Program-made: the position numbers and the translations under genes
DNA from: an uncultured Verrucomicrobiota bacterium
GTDB lineage: Bacteria; Verrucomicrobiota; Kiritimatiellia; Kiritimatiellales; Tichowtungiaceae
NCBI GenBank assembly: GCA_903826865.1
Contig: CAIKGD010000040.1
Span: 46,607 to 110,606 of the forward strand
Length of the DNA: 64,000 bases
Reading direction: 5' to 3'
The notes under the pieces: model-generated
Databases searched by the model: none
What the model saw: only the letters and a program-made list of their open reading frames with translations
What the model was told of the DNA's origin: nothing
Part shown: one piece after another, positions 1-6,913 of the stretch
Layout: each line of letters begins with the position of its first letter
How positions within the stretch are numbered: the stretch's first letter is position 1

Positions 1-387
1 GAACTGCCGGATGGTTGTCAGCTGATTTTCTGTCCGGAGCGGACAGCGTTTCTTTTTAGTCGGCAGCAAATTCCACCGCTCAGCCATTTCGGCCAGTGGG
101 ATTTGTGTCAGTTCTTCACCGGCTTTGATCTCATAGAGTTCCTGCAGATGATGCGCAGCGGTTTTCCGACTGCGTGCGTGCGCGATCAGTTCTTTGATTT
201 TTGCGTCGGCCAGTGTGCGCGAGCATTCAAACGCCGTGTCTCCTGTTTTGCGCAGGGTCGCCGGAACTCGGCCTTTAACTTCAATGCCGAGGTTCACGCA
301 GTGGTTTTTCCCATCGACTTCGAACCGTCCGTACCACCAGTTTGACTTCAGCGAACCATCTTTATTTTTTTGGATTTCCAGTCCCAT
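1..387 (-). CDS. Tyrosine recombinase (integrase), N-terminal part, runs off window
   Basis: The visible 129 residues start MGLEIQKNKDGSLKSNWWYG and continue through a basic region with an Arg/Lys-rich helix (ARSRKTAAHHLQ). This resembles the N-terminal arm-binding and SAM-like region of tyrosine recombinases; the catalytic R-H-R-Y part would lie outside the window. The start is ATG at 387, with GGGAGG eight bases upstream. The gene sits just beyond the 3' end of tRNA-Val and reads away from it, the usual arrangement for an element integrated at a tRNA. The family call rests on similarity recalled from related integrases, since no catalytic residue is visible. Confidence 0.7.
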   Translation of the reverse strand, partial: MGLEIQKNKDGSLKSNWWYGRFEVDGKNHCVNLGIEVKGRVPATLRKTGDTAFECSRTLADAKIKELIAHARSRKTAAHHLQELYEIKAGEELTQIPLAEMAERWNLLPTKKKRCPLRTENQLTTIRQF

Positions 388-501
388 CTTTTCTGCCTCC
401 CGTTGATTTTGCGTTCATTTGCAACGCCCCCATACAAAGAGGGCGAATCAACCGGCCAAACCCGTAGTTTCCCCCGTAGTCGGGCCGGGCAAGGCAGAAA
501 T

Positions 502-527
502 AAAAAAAGCACCTTCTGCAAGGTGCT
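502..527 (-). terminator. Rho-independent terminator after tRNA-Val
   Basis: On the minus strand AGCACCTT pairs with AAGGTGCT around a 4-base loop (508-527) and is followed by seven T. It lies 19 bases past the tRNA 3' end. The remaining 388-501 stretch between integrase and terminator shows no gene. Confidence 0.85.
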
Positions 528-545
528 GAATATCAATGATTTAAA

Positions 546-622
546 TGGTGGGCGTTACAAGATTCGAACTTGTGACTTCTACCGTGTGAAGGTAGCGCTC
601 TAACCAACTGAGCTAAACGCCC
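546..622 (-). tRNA. tRNA-Val (anticodon CAC)
   Basis: A full cloverleaf reads on the minus strand. Acceptor GGGCG pairs with CGCCC, and the D arm contains AGCTCAGTTGGTTAGAGC. The anticodon stem CTACC/GGTAG holds loop TTCACAC, giving anticodon CAC (codon GUG). The T arm contains GTTCGAATC, and the 3' ACCA is encoded. The 3' half is the likely attachment site of the integrase gene next to it. Confidence 0.95.
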
Positions 623-640
623 TCAAAAGTGTCGTATCTT

Positions 641-1642
641 TTACTTACCGAAGAACTGTTCGTAAAGGATTTCTTTTATCTGTTCGAGACCTTCGCCGAG
701 GCCAGCGGAGATGGCGAGCGGCTTTAAACGGGTTTTCCTTTTGAAAAATTTCAGGTTTTCGGCGGCGGACGGCATGTCCATTTTATTGGCCAGCACGAGA
801 GACGGACGGTTGACCAGATCCGGATTGTAGGCTTTCAGTTCCCGGCGCAGGCTGCGGTAGTCTTCGACGGGGTCTCGTCCATCTTCGGCAGCCATGTCGA
901 TGATGAATATTAAAAAGCGTGAGCGTTCAATGTGACGCAGGAAGTAATGCCCGAGACCGATTCCTTCGCTGGCACCATCAATCAGGCCGGGGATGTCTGC
1001 GATCCGGATTTGGTTGAAATTTTCGTAAACGAGAGTGCCGAGAATGGGGTTGAGGGTGGTGAATGGGTATGAAGCGACTTTGGGATGGGCGTCAGTGAGT
1101 TCGGTGAGGAGAGTCGATTTGCCGGCGTTGGGATAGCCAACCAGCCCGACGTCGGCCACGAGCTTTAGTTCAAGGCGGTAGGCGCGTTCTTCGCCGGGCG
1201 TGCCGGGCGTACATTTAGTGGGGGCCTGATTGATTGATGATTTGAAGTGCGGATTGCCCAGACCGCCTTTTCCGCCCCGGGCAATGACCAGTTCCTGTCC
1301 ATCTTCGAGAATCTCGCCGACGAATTCTTCCGTGTCCGGGTCGAGGACGACGGTTCCGCAGGGTACGATGAGGATATTGTTTTCTCCGCACCGTCCGGTG
1401 CAATCGCTGCCTTTGCCGTGGCCGCCGTTTTCAGCATTCTGGTGGGGGTGGTAATAGAGCGGATGCAGCGAATTGGCGTTGGTATCGCCACGCAGAATGA
1501 CACTGCCGCCATGGCCGCCGTCGCCGCCGCTGGGGCCGCCGAATTGCGCAGATTTTTCCCGGCGGAAAGCGACAATTCCGTTGCCGCCGTTACCGGCCTG
1601 CACGAAAATTTTGACGCGATCTCTGAATACGATGGTTTTCAC
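641..1642 (-). CDS. obg: Obg family GTPase
   Basis: This essential GTPase binds the 50S subunit and acts in late ribosome assembly. Residues 1-158 form the Gly-rich Obg domain, with the typical VQAGNGGNGIVAFRREK start. The G domain follows with P-loop GYPNAGKST, switch motif DIPGLIDGASEGIGLG and NKMD. At 333 residues it lacks the C-terminal OCT extension, as many bacterial Obg proteins do. The start codon is GTG. It is the last gene of rplU-rpmA-obg, a classic arrangement. A hairpin at 1664-1686 separates it from rpmA and may adjust its level. Confidence 0.95.
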   Translation of the reverse strand: MKTIVFRDRVKIFVQAGNGGNGIVAFRREKSAQFGGPSGGDGGHGGSVILRGDTNANSLHPLYYHPHQNAENGGHGKGSDCTGRCGENNILIVPCGTVVLDPDTEEFVGEILEDGQELVIARGGKGGLGNPHFKSSINQAPTKCTPGTPGEERAYRLELKLVADVGLVGYPNAGKSTLLTELTDAHPKVASYPFTTLNPILGTLVYENFNQIRIADIPGLIDGASEGIGLGHYFLRHIERSRFLIFIIDMAAEDGRDPVEDYRSLRRELKAYNPDLVNRPSLVLANKMDMPSAAENLKFFKRKTRLKPLAISAGLGEGLEQIKEILYEQFFGK

Positions 1643-1663
1643 GGCGGATACCTTAAATAAAGC

Positions 1664-1711
1664 AGGCGAGCTTCAAAAGCTCGCCTTTTCTTTTTCCTGT
1701 CATTGGAAAAA
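1664..1711. other. Hairpin and palindrome between rpmA and obg
   Basis: AGGCGAGCTT (1664-1673) pairs with AAGCTCGCCT (1677-1686). Next to it, TTTTTCC and GGAAAAA (1691-1711) form a second inverted repeat four bases after the rpmA stop codon. On the minus strand the first hairpin is followed by only a weak T-run, so partial termination or RNA processing between rpmA and obg is plausible. The second repeat belongs to the TTTCC-N7-GGAAA family seen elsewhere in the window. Confidence 0.5.
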
Positions 1712-1715
1712 ATAA

Positions 1716-1970
1716 TTATGCAGTTTGCATTTCGCGGATGTTGACGCGGCGGCCGGCTTTGTCGAACTCGACAATACCGTGTTTGAGCGCAAAAAGCGTG
1801 AAGTCACGCCCCTGACCGACGTTAGAACCCGGAACGAATTTACTGCCGACCTGGCGAACCAGAATGCTGCCGGCGGTCACTTCCTGACCGGCGTAACGTT
1901 TGACGCCGCGGCGCTTTGGCTGGCTGTCGCGACCGTTAGTAGAAGACCCTTGTCCTTTTTTATGTGCCAT
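1716..1970 (-). CDS. rpmA: 50S ribosomal protein L27
   Basis: The 84-residue protein has the classical N-terminus [16 protein letters not shown] followed by [11 protein letters not shown]. The flexible N-terminal tail reaches the peptidyl transferase centre. Length and sequence are normal for the family, and no cleavable N-terminal extension of the Firmicutes type is present. It lies 18 bases downstream of rplU and shares its promoter. Confidence 0.97.
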   Translation of the reverse strand: MAHKKGQGSSTNGRDSQPKRRGVKRYAGQEVTAGSILVRQVGSKFVPGSNVGQGRDFTLFALKHGIVEFDKAGRRVNIREMQTA

Positions 1971-1988
1971 TGCTCTGCTCCTTCAAAA

Positions 1989-2309
1989 TTAAGCGAGAAT
2001 CGATTCAATCTTTATCTTGGTAAGTCCCTGCCGGTGGCCGATTTTTCTGCGGTAGCCTTGGCGGCGTTTCTTTTTGAACGACACCACTTTGTCGCCGCGA
2101 TAGTTTTCCACCACGGTAGCGGTCACTTTGGCTCCGGCCACGACGGGAGCGCCAATGGTAAGTTCACTGCCGTTAGAGACAGCCAGTATCTGATCAAATT
2201 CGACCGTTTTACCGGATTCAGCGGTGTCCAGCAGTTCGACACTCAGAACGGTATCTTTTTCAACGCGGTACTGTTTACCGCCGGTTTCAATTACTGCATA
2301 CGCTTCCAT
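1989..2309 (-). CDS. rplU: 50S ribosomal protein L21
   Basis: The 106-residue protein begins [17 protein letters not shown], the family signature, and ends with the [21 protein letters not shown] basic block that binds 23S rRNA. It is the first gene of rplU-rpmA-obg. An AAGGAA ribosome binding site sits upstream, and a near-consensus promoter lies at 2341-2369. Confidence 0.97.
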   Translation of the reverse strand: MEAYAVIETGGKQYRVEKDTVLSVELLDTAESGKTVEFDQILAVSNGSELTIGAPVVAGAKVTATVVENYRGDKVVSFKKKRRQGYRRKIGHRQGLTKIKIESILA

Positions 2310-2340
2310 AACAAATTCCTTTTTTGGTCAAAGACGGGAG

Positions 2341-2369
2341 AAGGTAGGCCAGAAGGAGTGGGCTGTCAA
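2341..2369 (-). promoter_or_regulatory. Sigma-70-type promoter of rplU-rpmA-obg
   Basis: On the minus strand a perfect TTGACA (-35) is followed, after exactly 17 bases, by TACCTT (-10). Transcription would start near 2334, giving a leader of about 25 bases with an AAGGAA ribosome binding site. Confidence 0.75.
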
Positions 2370-2500
2370 CACCTTATAGCTTATCTTTTGCGCGGGCGAA
2401 AATTAAACTTTTTACTGCCGCCGCAGGCCGGTTCCCGCTATGGTTCACATCATGAGGCTCAAGAACCGCGGCATTTGCCGGGAAACTCAGGCAGGACGGC

Positions 2501-3775
2501 ATGGCAGAATGGAAGTTAAAAAAGCGCACCGCCGGTTGGCTTGCGGATGATCTGCTGAGACATACGGCGATTCTATTTGCCGGCATGATGGTGGTACATG
2601 TCTGCAATCTGGCCTATCAGATGGCAGTCAGCCGGGTTCTGCCGCAAAAGGAGTACGCGCTATTGGCGGCTTTCCTCGGTGTACTGGCCATCATCAGTTA
2701 TCCGCTTTCCACTCTTTCCACAGGACTCAGCCATTACAGCAGCTTGCTTCAGCAGGAAGGGCGCACCAGTGATGTGAAACGATTGCTGCGTAAATGGTTG
2801 CTGTTAACCAGTGTCCCGGCCTTTTTGCTGAGCGCGGCGGTTGTTTATTTTAACGGGCCGGTGGCGGGATTTTTGCATCTGACCCGTTTTGCTCCGGTTA
2901 TCATTGCCGGGGCCGTGCTGCCGGCGCTTTTCTGGCTGCCGGCTCTGACGGGTGCAGCTCAGGGGTTGCAGCTTTTCGGCTGGAGTTCGGTTTCTAATAT
3001 TCTGGGTGCTGTTCTTAAGCTTCTGATGGGTGCCGGACTGGTCTGGTTCTGGTATCCTGCCTGCGGATGGGCCATGCTGGGGCACAGTACAGGTATTTAT
3101 TTGTCGGCAGCTGTACTGGCCTTCGGATTGTTTCTAGTCCTGCGTGCCGGCACGGTAACCGGTACGCTCCTGCCGAGCATGCGTTTTTATTTGTTACAGA
3201 GCTTCTTTGTTCTAATGGCCTTTGCGGTGCTGATGAATGTCGACGTGGTGCTGGTGAAACACTATCTGCCGGAAAATACCGAATTCGCCTATGCCGCCAC
3301 ACTGGGCCGGATTACGGCGTTTCTTCCGGCGGCCATAGTGGTGGCGATGTTTCCTAAAGTGGCATCGTCCGGAGGAACAACGGCGGAGCATAGACGAATA
3401 TTTTTTCATTCGTTCGGCTATACCGTCCTGTGTGTGACGGCGGCGGCGCTTGGGTGCTTTCTTCTGCCGCGACTGTTACTGCATATTCTGTTCGGAATTC
3501 ACACCGCTTCGGATTCAACGGTACTTCTGACCCGGTTGATGGCTGCTGCGATGTCGGTCTCCGCACTGCTGAACGTAGTGGTGCAGTTTCTACTGGCGCA
3601 ACGCCGGTTTAAAGCAGCAATCTCTGTGGTGCTCTGTGCATTGCTTTATCTGCTGGCGGTACATTTTTTCCATAACGCTTCATGGCAAATCGCCGTTGCG
3701 TCCGGCGTTTTCAACGCCGCCGCACTGCTGACCGGGATCTGCGCGGTACTCCGGCTGAAGGTCACTCAGTCGTAA
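2501..3775 (+). CDS. Polysaccharide flippase-like membrane protein (MATE/Wzx type)
   Basis: The 424-residue protein is hydrophobic throughout, with about 12 predicted membrane segments. Its N-terminus, containing YQMAVSRVLPQKEYALLAAF, is typical of lipid-linked oligosaccharide flippases of the polysaccharide biosynthesis family. Such proteins move undecaprenyl-linked glycans across the inner membrane. It heads the 30-kb glycan region, which fits this role. AGGA precedes the ATG by five bases. The 3' end overlaps the convergent GH172 gene by 14 bases. The exact substrate cannot be read from sequence. Confidence 0.75.
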   Translation: MAEWKLKKRTAGWLADDLLRHTAILFAGMMVVHVCNLAYQMAVSRVLPQKEYALLAAFLGVLAIISYPLSTLSTGLSHYSSLLQQEGRTSDVKRLLRKWLLLTSVPAFLLSAAVVYFNGPVAGFLHLTRFAPVIIAGAVLPALFWLPALTGAAQGLQLFGWSSVSNILGAVLKLLMGAGLVWFWYPACGWAMLGHSTGIYLSAAVLAFGLFLVLRAGTVTGTLLPSMRFYLLQSFFVLMAFAVLMNVDVVLVKHYLPENTEFAYAATLGRITAFLPAAIVVAMFPKVASSGGTTAEHRRIFFHSFGYTVLCVTAAALGCFLLPRLLLHILFGIHTASDSTVLLTRLMAAAMSVSALLNVVVQFLLAQRRFKAAISVVLCALLYLLAVHFFHNASWQIAVASGVFNAAALLTGICAVLRLKVTQS

Positions 3776-5915
3776 ACACTTTCCGGTAAAAAACCTGCCG
3801 GGCATTCGACGGCCATTCTTTTGGCAGGCGGATGCCCCACGGAACCGATTGCATGCCGACATGCTCGTTGGGCTTGCAGAACACATACGGCTCTTCCGGC
3901 GGACCTTTCACCCAGACACGGGCGCCAGGCTCCCATGTTGAATCATTAAAGTCCACCGCCTGCCAGCCGTCTGCCGGGGTGAACGAAAATTTTACGGTGC
4001 CGTCGGTGCCGATGATCTTGTCTCTGTATTTAAGGGCCACCTGCAACCAGTCTGGGTAGTTCTGGCGGGCGGTCTGAACAGCCAGAACATGCCGGCCCGG
4101 CGCAAGGTTGACCATCTTAAACTGCATCGCCTGCGGGTCGCCGAAGCGACCAATGACCGTGCCGTCCAGAAAAACCGTGGCAGACATATTGGCATAGACA
4201 CCGAGCAGCGCCTGACCGTCCGGTATGGTTTTGCCGTTACGATAGTTTTCAAGCCTTTTGAGAAGTTGCGGCGCGAAAGGAACGTCTTTGAACTCGTCCA
4301 GATAGGCTTTGATGGCGTCTTGTGCTCCGATATAATCGCCCAGCCGCTCCCGGTCGTTGATCTCGGTCATCAAGGTCATTTTACTGAGCGGGTCAGGTTC
4401 CGGGTGGAGAGACTGTTTTCCGACATCGGAATCTGCCGCCTGCGGGCGTTCCAGATAATAAAAGGAGACGCTTTCAAAAGCGGCGCGGCTGGCGTTATCC
4501 GGCCCGCGTTCAAAAATCATATTGAATGAACCGGTGAAGCTGACCGGATCGGCCTGATGGATCCGGTACTGCACGCTACGAACCAGCGCTTTGAAAACGA
4601 TACCGTTCAGCGGTGAGGCCAGCGCATTGCCGTAATACCAGCCGCCGTTAAAATAATCTTCCAGCCCGGTTCCCTTCCAGCCGGGCGTTTTTTCGCCATC
4701 CACCGTGATCAGTTCATCGCCCTCCAGCACCCACCAGCTTTGATCCAGACTGCGCACACCCAGAATGCATCCAACGTATTTTCCGGAGCCGTCTGTTTGC
4801 AGAATTGTGTGCGGTCGACCGACGGCCTGCGCCGTGCTTTTTTTCCAACCGCTGTGCAGATAACCCTGAGATTTTGCGGACAGCTCTGTCACTGCCGTGA
4901 TTGTGACCGGTACGGCAGTATCGCCGCTGTTTTCAATTTCGACCGTAGCGGATGACTGGAACGGCATGGGAAAACGCAGACTCAGCGTTTCGTTGGTCAT
5001 CCCAAAGTACAGGCTTTGATAGCGCATGCGGCTCCACATGCTGCCGCAAATTGCGCCCAGAGGTGCTTCTACGCTGGGTGCGGTATTTCCATCCCAGTAA
5101 ATCCGGACGATCAGTCCGCGCAACGCCTTTTCAATGGCGGCGGGTGACGAAAAACCCGACCAGTCAGGCGTAAATTGAAGTTCGCGGATAACGGACGGAC
5201 CGGACAGTTCCAGAATCTGCTGCTTTTTCTTCGGGCTTAGCGTGGCATTCCCGGTCGTCTTACGTTGCATCGAATCCGGCCAGATTGATGCGTGCGCATT
5301 CCAACTCGTTTTTACTTCGCCGATGGCGGCGACGGCCTCGGGGCTCAGTGGCAGTTTAAAGCTTTCTACCGTCTGCCCGGCGGGCAAGGTGTTATAGGCG
5401 ATCTGGTAGTAGAGTTTTTCGTTCCCGATGGGGGCCTGCTCCATAATGATCAGCCGTTTTTGAAAAGGAATCGGCAGCCATGAGTACCAGCAGTACGGCT
5501 CATAACCTGCCAGCGGCGGGGTGAGCGGCTCCTGAGTCCCGCACCATTCATCCAGCGTGGTTTCAACAGAGGGTGATTTTTCACCGTCGAAATAGCACCG
5601 GATTTTTTTAAAGCCGTCCTTGGAGCCGGTAGACCAAAAACGCGAGATATAGCCGGGGCCCTTCAGATCGGCCAGTACCATCCAGCCGTCGGGCCCGGCT
5701 CGGAGAAAATGGCTGTAATCATCGTTGCCGCCGCTGCGGTCATATGAGGTGACGATGCGCGCTCCCGGCATTGTAAGATCAGACATTTGCGCGGAGTCGG
5801 CAAGCCGCTTCACGAGTGCTTCATAAGGCACAGTGCTCTTTTTAGTTCCGCCGGAACAGCCTGTCAGCAGGAGAAAAAAGATTGCGATATAGAGCGGAGC
5901 CGAGCGGAAGTGCAT
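3762..5915 (-). CDS. GH172 (DUF2961) lipoprotein
   Basis: A longer frame exists upstream, but the start used is ATG 5915: it has AAGGAA upstream and gives a lipoprotein signal ending LLLTGC, with Cys as the acylated residue. The 717-residue product carries DUF2961 hallmarks: CYFDGEKSPSVE, a PMPFQ strand, and the core VLEGDELITVDGE...GTGLEDYFNGGWYYG. GH172 enzymes act on fructose- or arabinose-containing glycans; the substrate here is unknown. The YFDG-PSVE/FPMPF half occurs twice (about residues 95-190 and 290-370), consistent with a double jelly roll. A C-terminal beta-rich extension follows. It lies downstream of a methyltransferase gene on the same strand. Confidence 0.8.
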   Translation of the reverse strand: MHFRSAPLYIAIFFLLLTGCSGGTKKSTVPYEALVKRLADSAQMSDLTMPGARIVTSYDRSGGNDDYSHFLRAGPDGWMVLADLKGPGYISRFWSTGSKDGFKKIRCYFDGEKSPSVETTLDEWCGTQEPLTPPLAGYEPYCWYSWLPIPFQKRLIIMEQAPIGNEKLYYQIAYNTLPAGQTVESFKLPLSPEAVAAIGEVKTSWNAHASIWPDSMQRKTTGNATLSPKKKQQILELSGPSVIRELQFTPDWSGFSSPAAIEKALRGLIVRIYWDGNTAPSVEAPLGAICGSMWSRMRYQSLYFGMTNETLSLRFPMPFQSSATVEIENSGDTAVPVTITAVTELSAKSQGYLHSGWKKSTAQAVGRPHTILQTDGSGKYVGCILGVRSLDQSWWVLEGDELITVDGEKTPGWKGTGLEDYFNGGWYYGNALASPLNGIVFKALVRSVQYRIHQADPVSFTGSFNMIFERGPDNASRAAFESVSFYYLERPQAADSDVGKQSLHPEPDPLSKMTLMTEINDRERLGDYIGAQDAIKAYLDEFKDVPFAPQLLKRLENYRNGKTIPDGQALLGVYANMSATVFLDGTVIGRFGDPQAMQFKMVNLAPGRHVLAVQTARQNYPDWLQVALKYRDKIIGTDGTVKFSFTPADGWQAVDFNDSTWEPGARVWVKGPPEEPYVFCKPNEHVGMQSVPWGIRLPKEWPSNARQVFYRKVFTTE

Positions 5916-5973
5916 GAATTTATTCCTTATGGTGGCAGTTATGATACCGGGGATGCGGAGTACGTGCGGCGGC

Positions 5974-6669
5974 TTAGCCGCAACTTGATGTTTCCGAGGG
6001 TTCTTTTTCTTCATGCGAAAGTTCAATAATAACGCATACATCGTAAATGTCGCCGGGCTGGTCGAAGTTCGGGTTAACCTGCCTTTCATTGAAGCAGTTC
6101 CACCCCGCCATGCGGGCGAGTTCTATGAGCATTGAGGAATTCAGAAGGGATTTGTGGTTGCCGTTACACAACATGTATTCATTGTATTTAAACACATCCA
6201 ATTTGCAGGAGGAGTCTGGAACAATGATTCGCATGATGCCGTGCGGAGCGAGTGCTTTACGGCAGTGCTGAAGTATCTTAATGATTTCAACCGGGGTGAA
6301 ATGTTCGAGGACGTTATTGCAGTAGATGAAGTTCATCGATCCGTCTGGGAATGGCAGGCCTTGGCGTATGTCAACGCAGGCATCGGATTTCCATATCAGG
6401 AAGCCTTCAACATTCCACCAGTCCGAACGGTAGTCCGGTCCGCTTCCTAGGTTGACTCGGGAGCAAGCGGACCAGTCGCGGAATCTGAGCCGCCAGAGGT
6501 TGATGCGCAGAACAGGGGTGGCGAGCATGTAGTAGAGCGTCCAGAACCAGCCCGGGAGGTGCCGGTTGCCGCGCAGAACCTGCATCCAATGAAGTCTCTT
6601 GGGCATTACAGCAAAACAAGCCGGCTCCGGACTGTCCGGTTTCTTGAGTTCAACTTTCTCTGTGTTCAT
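5974..6669 (-). CDS. SAM-dependent methyltransferase
   Basis: The 231-residue protein contains the class I SAM motif VNLGSGPDYRSDWWNVE (about 70-87), then DIRQGLPFPDGSMNFIYCNNVLEHF and the post-motif LAPHGIMRIIVPD. This form is common among methyltransferase-like proteins of LPS and capsule clusters. The start ATG 6669 has AAAGGAA upstream. It lies 58 bases upstream of the GH172 gene and is divergent from the membrane protein at 6914, with about 240 bases between them in which no clear regulatory element is visible. The acceptor is unknown. Confidence 0.75.
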   Translation of the reverse strand: MNTEKVELKKPDSPEPACFAVMPKRLHWMQVLRGNRHLPGWFWTLYYMLATPVLRINLWRLRFRDWSACSRVNLGSGPDYRSDWWNVEGFLIWKSDACVDIRQGLPFPDGSMNFIYCNNVLEHFTPVEIIKILQHCRKALAPHGIMRIIVPDSSCKLDVFKYNEYMLCNGNHKSLLNSSMLIELARMAGWNCFNERQVNPNFDQPGDIYDVCVIIELSHEEKEPSETSSCG

Positions 6670-6913
6670 TCATGAGTTCCTTTGCGGCATTTCGTCAGTA
6701 AAACGGAAGATGAATAATACCTTGGAATCTGTAAAGCGCAAAGTCTGGTCTTGCCCAACCCGATTTGCCTGAGTATCGTCCTTCCCCGACTCTTCATTTA
6801 TGTAATCAGGACACAGTGAAGCACTTATCGCTATTAGAACCGTTCAGCGCGACATCTAAATTTTATGCCGCCAGAGAAATGTGCAATTCGTGGAGCCGCA
6901 AGGGAGTGTAGGT

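Noticed and set aside
1725..2519. A 264-codon open frame on the plus strand across rpmA and rplU
   Set aside because: It is antisense to two clear ribosomal protein genes and has no family resemblance or start signal.
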